A stretch of DNA of 5,730 nt, taken from NCBI GenBank assembly GCA_017610545.1, contig JAFCBV010000046.1, forward strand, positions 1 through 5,730, in the 5' to 3' direction. The notes beneath the pieces were generated by a model. The model was given only the letters and a program-made list of their open reading frames with translations, ran no database searches and was not told the DNA's origin. This stretch comes from Candidatus Nanohalarchaeota archaeon (GTDB taxonomy: Archaea; EX4484-52; B79-G9). The first letter of the stretch is position 1, and the number at the start of each line of letters is the position of its first letter. Below are positions 1 through 3,794 of the stretch, one piece after another. The position numbers and the translations under genes were made by a program.

Positions 1-44
1 ACACACAAAAACATATTATTTTTACATGCAAATGTGAGTGTTAG

Positions 45-104
45 TTGTGTTGAGATATTGAGACCTCTTGTGATTGAGATATTATCACAGTTATATGTTA
101 ACAT
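45..104. repeat. Direct and inverted repeats upstream of carS
   Basis: The AT-rich leader before carS contains an imperfect direct repeat: TTGTGTTGAGATATT at 45-59 and TTGTGATTGAGATATT at 68-83, identical except for one extra base, with starts 23 bp apart. The second copy also forms an inverted repeat, TGTGAT (69-74) with ATCACA (84-89). A perfect 10-bp palindrome ATGTTAACAT follows at 95-104, and ATCACA recurs at 103-108. All lie 10-80 bp upstream of the TATA-like box, where archaeal activators often bind. The repeats are directly visible; a regulatory role is inference. Confidence 0.4.
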
Positions 105-116
105 CACATAAAATGT

Positions 117-128
117 AAAAATATATAG
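117..128 (+). promoter_or_regulatory. Probable TATA box for carS
   Basis: The run AAAAATATATAG matches an archaeal TATA element preceded by A residues (BRE-like). A start of transcription about 25 nt downstream would fall near 146-150. This leaves a short leader that contains the GGTG ribosome-site-like motif at 153-156, six bases before the ATG at 163. The position fits a single promoter for carS and the gene behind it. Confidence 0.5.
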
Positions 129-162
129 ATACCTCTGCAAAAGAGAGTGTCTGGTGTGAACC

Positions 163-693
163 ATGAATGAATATATTTTACTGCTTCTGCAGTCGCTTTG
201 GCTGATACTGCCGGCATATGTTGCGAACCCGGTTCCGGTAGTTGCCGGCGGAAAGGCGCCGATTGACTTTGGCAAGAAATTTTCTGATGGGAGACCCATA
301 CTTGGACCCGGGAAAACGTGGAGAGGTAGTGCTGCCGGCATAACAGCAGGAACGCTTGTTGCGTGCATCCAGATACTTATTGGTGAGCATTACGGACTCT
401 CAAGCCATGGGTTTGTTGAGATGAGTGTGACTCTTGGGCTTCTTTTGAGTACCGGAGCTATTGTGGGTGATTTGGTTGAGAGTTTCTTCAAGAGAAGAAT
501 TGGATTCAAACGAGGGCAAAACCTGTTTCTTGCAGACCAACTGGATTTTCTTATAGGTGCACTTCTGTTTGCATCACTTGAGATAACAATAAGCATCCCT
601 GTGTTGATAGTGCTTTTTGTGCTGACTCCAGTAATACACCGCCTGACAAACATTTTCGCATATAAGCGCGGCCTTAAAAGTGTGCCGTGGTAA
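163..693 (+). CDS. carS: CDP-archaeol synthase (CarS, formerly DUF46)
   Basis: The 176-residue integral membrane protein should transfer CMP from CTP to 2,3-bis-O-geranylgeranylglycerol phosphate. This gives the CDP-activated archaeal lipid precursor, the counterpart of bacterial CdsA. Family signatures are intact: NP at 22-23 after the first membrane helix (about 4-21), the loop KAPIDFGKKFSDGRPILGPG around 31-50 leading into KTWRG (51-55), GDLVESFFKRRIGFKRG (102-118), DQLDF (125-129), and the family-typical C-terminus with H159, N163 and GLKSVPW. Further hydrophobic helices lie near 56-75, 88-105, 130-141 and 143-158. Length is normal for the family. The ATG at 163 has a GGTG motif six bases upstream and a TATA-like box at 117-128. 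The next gene starts 15 bp downstream, so the two are probably one transcript. Identification is firm; activity is by homology. Confidence 0.95.
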   Translation: MNEYILLLLQSLWLILPAYVANPVPVVAGGKAPIDFGKKFSDGRPILGPGKTWRGSAAGITAGTLVACIQILIGEHYGLSSHGFVEMSVTLGLLLSTGAIVGDLVESFFKRRIGFKRGQNLFLADQLDFLIGALLFASLEITISIPVLIVLFVLTPVIHRLTNIFAYKRGLKSVPW

Positions 694-708
694 GGAGCTA
701 TTATTTTT

Positions 709-1185
709 GTGAGATTTATGAGTTTTTTTCATCTGCTTGCGATTGGTGAAGTTGTATTATCCGGTGCTGCAGGGTATTTTTTCGCAGGGCGGTTGTGGGA
801 ATCAGGAGTCCTGTTTCTGTTTGCAGCACTTACTGCCAACAGCCTAACCAGAAAACGAGCAAAAAAGAAGCAGAACGCTTTTGTGAGTATAGGCGAACGC
901 ATATCAGACACATTCATCTTTACAGGGGTTGCAGTTGGAACGCGCGAGTTTCTTGCGCCCGGCCTGTTTGTCCTTTTCCTTGTGGTGTTTGTACCGCACA
1001 TAACATGCAAAGTTCGTGAGCTTCGCGGGCAAGACAGCAAAGATGTTCTTAGAAAATACCGGCTTTATGCACTTATGCTTGCAGGGCTTTTAGAAACTGT
1101 ATGCCTTGGCGCGATATATGCCGGTTTGGGCGCGATAATCGGGCTTATTTTGGTTGAATTTGTGAGTGTTTTGAGGAAAAAATAA
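709..1185 (+). CDS. Degenerate CDP-alcohol phosphatidyltransferase-like membrane protein
   Basis: A 158-residue membrane protein with helices near 8-26, 31-43, 66-78, 81-97, 119-137 and 138-154. Its layout follows CDP-alcohol phosphatidyltransferases: two N-terminal helices, a basic cytoplasmic stretch, a GERISDTFIFTG segment (62-73) resembling the family's DRYSDAxIFLG, and a late RKYRLYALMLAGLL (115-128) resembling the RxERLxLLxLGLL of active members. The catalytic signature DGxxAR-x8-GxxxDxxxD is destroyed. Where DGxxAR should be there is ANSLTR (43-48), keeping only R48; the later Gly reads as N56, the third Asp is missing and the fourth appears as E63. The GTG start at 709 follows GGAG (694-697) by 11 nt; the ATG at 718 is an alternative. 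Downstream of carS, whose product such enzymes consume, it may be a pseudoenzyme or partner. Family assignment rests on remembered patterns and is moderate. Confidence 0.6.
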   Translation: MRFMSFFHLLAIGEVVLSGAAGYFFAGRLWESGVLFLFAALTANSLTRKRAKKKQNAFVSIGERISDTFIFTGVAVGTREFLAPGLFVLFLVVFVPHITCKVRELRGQDSKDVLRKYRLYALMLAGLLETVCLGAIYAGLGAIIGLILVEFVSVLRKK

Positions 1186-1233
1186 AAAATAGTTGGTCAA
1201 ACACTAAAGAATGACCTGAAAAGACACAATACC

Positions 1234-1413
1234 TCAGTTTGCATAATACGTTACACACTGTTCTAAATCGCGGGGAACTTCATCTCCGTTACGATACATA
1301 AGATGTAGTGTAAATAAACCATCTCCATCAACGCCCCTATATACCTCTTCTCCCTGCAGGAGTCCAACAGGATCTCCTCCAATAACGCTCGGTTCTATAA
1401 TTTTAATCGCCAT
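1234..1413 (-). CDS. Small acidic orphan protein, 59 residues
   Basis: Reading the minus strand from the ATG at 1413 gives 59 codons ending in TGA at 1234-1236. The protein begins MAIKIIEPSVIGG and ends QCVTYYAN. It is acidic (about ten Asp/Glu against four Lys/Arg), with no membrane segment or signal peptide, a single cysteine (C53), and alternating hydrophobic and polar stretches (GLFTLHLMYRNGDEV, 32-46) suggesting a small beta-rich fold. The start is well supported: GGGGTGAGG lies just upstream, with its GGTGA core four bases before the ATG, and an in-frame TGA stop upstream leaves no other ATG. It has its own upstream region of about 190 bp with TATA-like boxes and a palindrome. It is convergent with the lipid gene pair, 48 bp apart. 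I recognise no family. It could be an unrelated regulator or a conserved hypothetical; function unknown. Confidence 0.7.
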   Translation of the reverse strand: MAIKIIEPSVIGGDPVGLLQGEEVYRGVDGDGLFTLHLMYRNGDEVPRDLEQCVTYYAN

Positions 1414-1415
1414 AC

Positions 1416-1424
1416 CCTCACCCC
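1416..1424 (-). promoter_or_regulatory. Ribosome binding site of the 59-residue gene
   Basis: On the minus strand the sequence GGGGTGAGG precedes the ATG at 1413. The core GGTGA (1418-1422) is complementary to the archaeal 16S rRNA 3' end and sits four bases from the start. It is among the strongest such sites in the window and is the main evidence that the small gene is real. Confidence 0.65.
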
Positions 1425-1450
1425 AATCAGAATCTCTTTTCAGTTCTCAC

Positions 1451-1484
1451 TATATAGCAATTATTATTTAAATACTCGAGTATT
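1451..1484 (-). promoter_or_regulatory. Promoter region with 14-bp palindrome, for the 59-residue gene
   Basis: Read on the minus strand, the perfect palindrome AATACTCGAGTATT (1471-1484) runs directly into the TATA-like, itself palindromic, TATTTAAATA (1465-1474). The palindrome covers the position of the BRE, where TFB would bind. A second TATA-like TATATA lies at 1451-1456. Transcription from the first box would start near 1443, giving a leader of about 30 nt; from the second near 1428, giving about 15 nt. A dimeric repressor at the palindrome would block TFB/TBP. The sequence symmetry is observed, the operator role inferred. Confidence 0.4.
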
Positions 1485-1506
1485 GTTGAACTCATTCATT
1501 CTATGC

Positions 1507-1552
1507 GGTTTTTTGCAAAAACCACTGTGCCTCACACCAGTTACGTAAACTG
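1507..1552. other. Two small inverted repeats downstream of the PHP gene
   Basis: Between the PHP gene stop and the small gene's promoter there are two hairpin-capable repeats. One is GGTTTTT (1507-1513) with AAAAACC (1517-1523), a 7-bp stem with a 3-nt loop. The other is CAGTT (1538-1542) with AACTG (1548-1552). They could be transcript-end structures for the minus-strand operon or binding sites. Neither is followed by a clear T tract on the minus strand, so I do not call a terminator. Confidence 0.25.
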
Positions 1553-1603
1553 TATCTGCTTAAGTATATTTAGATGTTAGTCTTGAGTGAACAGGAAAAC
1601 CAA

Positions 1604-2272
1604 TTAATGAAATAACTGCCTTAAAAACCGCACCATCCGTCTCAAATACCACTGCACTGCCTTCCACACAGGCAAGGTGTTTCCATACACTTTTGTCTTT
1701 CCTGATTTAACTGCTTCAAGCACTGATTTGACTGTTTTTGCCTTGGCATCAACAATAGTGTAGGCATTGCCGACCTCTTCAGGCATGTGAGCATCGCTTC
1801 CTGCTATAGCGGGCAGATTGCGCCGTTTTGCTGTAAGTTCTGCCTTTTTGTTGCTGTAGTACGTGCGCGAATTGAATATCTCGACAGCATCAAGGTCCAG
1901 CTTTTCTGTCAGGCTGCGAATGCATAGTGGATGCAGGACAAGAGAGTAGGGGTGCGCTGCGGCAACGAGTGCGCCCTCTTTGTGCATTAATTTGACAAGT
2001 TCTTTTGCAGGGATCTTTTTTGGAAAGCTTTTTGATACACCGTATGCGAGAATGTCGCCTTCTTTTGCTTTTACTTCAATTCCGGGGATTACGAGAATGT
2101 TGTGTTTTTTTCCAAGAGCAATAATTTCTTTGTGGGCAAGGACTGTGTTGTGGTCTGTTATTGCAATGCCATCAAGCCCGACACTTTTCGCGCGAAGAAT
2201 CATTTCCTCTGGTTTCGAGAACCCGTCTTTTGAATAACGCGAGTGCGTGTGAAAATCAATTTTTAGCTTCAT
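1604..2272 (-). CDS. PHP-domain metal-dependent phosphoesterase
   Basis: A 222-residue cytoplasmic protein of the PHP superfamily, metal-dependent hydrolases of phosphate esters or nucleic-acid ends. The full ligand set is visible: H8 and H10 (DFHTH), D16, D40-H41 (ITDHN), E66 (GIEV), H107 (AAAHP), and D160 and H162 (GSDAH). The EGDILAYGV strand (71-79) after GIEV is also typical. The layout resembles the stand-alone PHP proteins of the TrpH/YciV type, one of which, in E. coli, is a 5'-3' exonuclease on RNA and small nucleotides; substrate here cannot be read. The C-terminus (about 196-222) is rich in Trp, Arg and Leu and looks like a basic amphipathic tail. The ATG at 2272 lies 8 bp after the Nudix gene's stop, with purine-rich AAAGGAATAGGG upstream, so the two are almost certainly co-transcribed. 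Superfamily certain, specific activity unknown. Confidence 0.88.
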   Translation of the reverse strand: MKLKIDFHTHSRYSKDGFSKPEEMILRAKSVGLDGIAITDHNTVLAHKEIIALGKKHNILVIPGIEVKAKEGDILAYGVSKSFPKKIPAKELVKLMHKEGALVAAAHPYSLVLHPLCIRSLTEKLDLDAVEIFNSRTYYSNKKAELTAKRRNLPAIAGSDAHMPEEVGNAYTIVDAKAKTVKSVLEAVKSGKTKVYGNTLPVWKAVQWYLRRMVRFLRQLFH

Positions 2273-2280
2273 GAGAAACC

Positions 2281-2853
2281 CTATTCCTTTGAAAGAAATC
2301 TTAGAAGAACACTTGCGGTTCGGTCTTCTTTTATGTCGCCGTTAATGCACATCTTTTTTGCCACATGAAATGGTTTCCATTCAGGATAGATTATTTCGCC
2401 TTCTTCAGTTTGCTGGCCGGTTGGGCTTTCTTTGGATTCCGTAACAATAAAGTAAATTAAATCCCATTTGACTGTGACGCCGCATTGCGATGTGTGAAAA
2501 TGGCTTATTTTTTTTACAATAAGTCCGGTCTCCTCAAGGCATTCTTTTTTTGCGGCCGTGAGTGCATGCGGCATTATGTCCTCGCCTTTCTCAATGCCAT
2601 TTTGGTATTCTTTAAGAGAATCAAATACTCGTCCCCCGGGAAGACGCCAGTCAAACCCCTTGAATTCCATGCGGTACTCTTTTGTAAGAAGAATATTTTC
2701 GTTCTTAATAATAATTAATCTTACACCGGGTGCACGCCTCACGAACTCAAAATCAAAAACGCGCTCGCCAATCTTTAACGGCTGATTGACGACCTCAAAT
2801 ACGTTTCCTGTGTAAACTATTTTTTCAGCCCCGCACTTTTTAGGAAGATCCAT
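2281..2853 (-). CDS. Nudix hydrolase with enlarged Nudix box (ADP-ribose pyrophosphatase-like)
   Basis: I place the start at the ATG at 2853, not at an earlier in-frame ATG (2886) that lies inside the PadR gene, because AGGTGGTG sits 7 nt upstream of 2853. The protein is then 190 residues. The N-terminal half resembles ADP-ribose pyrophosphatases: VYTGNVFEVV (13-22), FEFVRRAPGVRLIII (35-49), and ILLTKEYR (54-61) before WRLPGG (69-74). The Nudix box ends KECLEETGL (103-111), keeping the metal-binding glutamates E104, E107 and E108, with Lys in place of the usual Arg. The distance from the box's first Gly (G74) to its last residue is 38 instead of 23, owing to an insert around 75-95. It probably hydrolyses a nucleoside-diphosphate-linked metabolite; the substrate is unknown. 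It lies 13 bp behind the PadR gene and 8 bp ahead of the PHP gene. Confidence 0.87.
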   Translation of the reverse strand: MDLPKKCGAEKIVYTGNVFEVVNQPLKIGERVFDFEFVRRAPGVRLIIIKNENILLTKEYRMEFKGFDWRLPGGRVFDSLKEYQNGIEKGEDIMPHALTAAKKECLEETGLIVKKISHFHTSQCGVTVKWDLIYFIVTESKESPTGQQTEEGEIIYPEWKPFHVAKKMCINGDIKEDRTASVLLRFLSKE

Positions 2854-2860
2854 AGAAACA

Positions 2861-2868
2861 CACCACCT
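2861..2868 (-). promoter_or_regulatory. Ribosome binding site that decides the Nudix start
   Basis: Minus-strand AGGTGGTG, overlapping the PadR stop codon, is 7 nt before the ATG at 2853. No comparable motif precedes the ATG at 2886, so translation most likely starts at 2853 and the Nudix and PadR genes do not overlap. Confidence 0.6.
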
Positions 2869-3172
2869 AGTCAACAGACTTTGCAAGTTCTTTCAAGTAG
2901 TTCCGGCCATCTGTAAGAAGCTTTTTTCCATCAGGCGTCATGTGGTAATATTTTTTCCCGCCATCCCACTTCGAGCGCACATACCCTGCAGACTCAAGCC
3001 GGTACAGAACAACATAAGATGTAATTTTTGCAGACTCAAAACCGAACCGTTTCTTCAATGCCGTACTAAGCTCATACGCATAAAGGGCTTTTTCTGAAAG
3101 GAGGCGCAAAATATATATCCAGAGAACTTCTGTCGTTGTCTTGTCATGCAGGCGCTCAAGCGGTGTACTCAT
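2867..3172 (-). CDS. PadR-family winged-helix transcription regulator
   Basis: A 101-residue DNA-binding protein. Helices at about 12-25 (EVLWIYILRLLSE), YAYELSTALKKRFG (31-44) and SAKITSYVVLYRLESAGYV (47-65, the recognition helix) are followed by the wing SKWDGGKKYYHMTPDGKKLL (67-86). This is the PadR order: a YELS-type helix, the LYRLE...GYV recognition helix and a YYxxTxxGxxxL wing. It is short, with only a minimal C-terminal helix, and so belongs to the small PadR class that dimerises through N- and C-terminal helices. The ATG at 3172 has TTATAA centred 26 nt upstream, the geometry of a leaderless archaeal mRNA. It heads the Nudix-PHP pair and probably controls it, and perhaps itself; the inducing ligand is unknown. 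Confidence 0.85.
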   Translation of the reverse strand: MSTPLERLHDKTTTEVLWIYILRLLSEKALYAYELSTALKKRFGFESAKITSYVVLYRLESAGYVRSKWDGGKKYYHMTPDGKKLLTDGRNYLKELAKSVD

Positions 3173-3195
3173 ATAATATCATTTTCCTTCAAAGG

Positions 3196-3201
3196 TTATA
3201 A
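3196..3201 (-). promoter_or_regulatory. Possible TATA box for the PadR-Nudix-PHP operon
   Basis: TTATAA in the 34-bp gap after the GNAT gene is centred about 26 nt before the PadR ATG. This fits a leaderless transcript starting at or near the start codon. CCTTCAAAGG (3186-3195), a short near-palindrome, lies between the box and the start. An AGGA motif 12 nt before the ATG is a weak alternative ribosome site, so read-through from the GNAT gene also remains possible. Confidence 0.35.
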
Positions 3202-3206
3202 GCGTG

Positions 3207-3692
3207 CTAGAGTTCAACAACCATTGCAATCTCGTCGCACTCATCAGGGAACTTCATGCAGCTCCTGCAATCAGACCAGATTTTTTGTGGTAAATCTGAT
3301 TTATCTGTTTCTTTAAATCCCATTTTTTTGAAAAATTCTAAAGCATATGTCAAAGTAAAAACTTTTGTTACACCAAGAGATTTTGCTTCATCTAATACGT
3401 GGTTAACAAGCAGTGTGCCTGTTCCATGATGCTGTTTTTCCGGCATGACTGCCAATGATTTTATCTCTGCAAGCACACTTTTGCCTGCATTTTTTGGTGC
3501 GTACTCGCGCCCGTAAATGTGCGCTGCTGCGCAGCCTACAACCGTGCCGTTTTTCTCAGCAACATGAAACGCGCGTATGTCTTCATAAATTTCATACAGG
3601 GCTCGCGGCAGCATCAGGTCCTTTTTCGCATGAATAGCGATTATTACCCTAATGTTTTCTGCATCCCGTATTGTTGCCTTTCTAATAATCAT
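3207..3692 (-). CDS. GNAT acetyltransferase, ArgA-like (possible N-acetylglutamate synthase)
   Basis: A 161-residue GNAT protein, which would transfer acetyl from acetyl-CoA to an amine. The N-terminus IRKATIRDAENI (3-14) and the core strand VVGCAAAHI (51-59) are typical. IKSLAVMPEKQHHGTGTLLV (77-96) carries the CoA-pyrophosphate loop QHHGTG (87-92). VFTLTYALEFFKKMGF (111-126) resembles the late strand and helix of the short, single-domain N-acetylglutamate synthases such as the mycobacterial ArgA. The C-terminus LPQKIWSDCRSC with C142, C145 and C152 is a recurring cysteine pattern in this branch. No arginine genes are present nearby, so glutamate as acceptor is unproven; a general amine or protein acetyltransferase is possible. 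The ATG at 3692 lacks a ribosome site and has TTAAA about 24 nt upstream, suggesting a leaderless mRNA. Confidence 0.8.
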   Translation of the reverse strand: MIIRKATIRDAENIRVIIAIHAKKDLMLPRALYEIYEDIRAFHVAEKNGTVVGCAAAHIYGREYAPKNAGKSVLAEIKSLAVMPEKQHHGTGTLLVNHVLDEAKSLGVTKVFTLTYALEFFKKMGFKETDKSDLPQKIWSDCRSCMKFPDECDEIAMVVEL

Positions 3693-3718
3693 ACGGACTA
3701 TATCCCGTACATCTTTAA
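3692..3718 (-). promoter_or_regulatory. Promoter and inverted repeat at the GNAT start
   Basis: On the minus strand TTAAA (3714-3718) lies about 24 nt before the GNAT ATG, consistent with a leaderless promoter. Between it and the start is an inverted repeat TACGG-N8-CCGTA (arms 3705-3709 and 3692-3696), reaching into the start codon. Its position over the expected transcription start would suit an operator. Both elements are weak and short. Confidence 0.3.
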
Positions 3719-3742
3719 CAAATCATACCCTCTTGGTTCAAC

Positions 3743-3794
3743 CCACCCTAAAGGGCGGAGTTACACGGTTGTAGATGTGGCTTTTTGTACATCT
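3743..3794 (-). terminator. Possible transcript-end hairpins after the GspF-like gene
   Basis: Two hairpins can form in the minus-strand RNA just after the stop of the GspF-like gene. The first is AGATGT/ACATCT (3789-3794 with 3773-3778), a 6-bp stem that starts in the stop codon. The second is CCGCCC-TTTA-GGGTGG (3758 to 3743), a GC-rich 6-bp stem with one G-U pair. Neither is followed by a T tract, and archaeal termination usually needs one, so the terminator role is uncertain. Confidence 0.25.

Noticed and set aside
69..89. TGTGA...TCACA as a CRP-type site
   Set aside because: The spacer is 11 bp rather than 6 and the host appears archaeal, so a bacterial CRP site is not expected.
1..104. 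Minus-strand frame from an ATG at 104 open to the window edge (34 codons)
   Set aside because: No ribosome site or convincing promoter, AT-driven composition, and its start lies in a palindrome; it may be chance, and the window is too short to tell.
1195..1216. GGTCA/TGACC inverted repeat between the convergent genes, as a terminator
   Set aside because: Only a 5-bp stem with a 12-nt loop and no T tract on either strand.
1503..1580. Plus-strand 25-codon frame beginning MRFFAKTT
   Set aside because: No ribosome site and no protein-like pattern; it crosses hairpin repeats in an intergenic region.
2854..2886. Extended N-terminus of the Nudix protein starting at 2886
   Set aside because: It would overlap the PadR gene, and the strong ribosome site points to the ATG at 2853.
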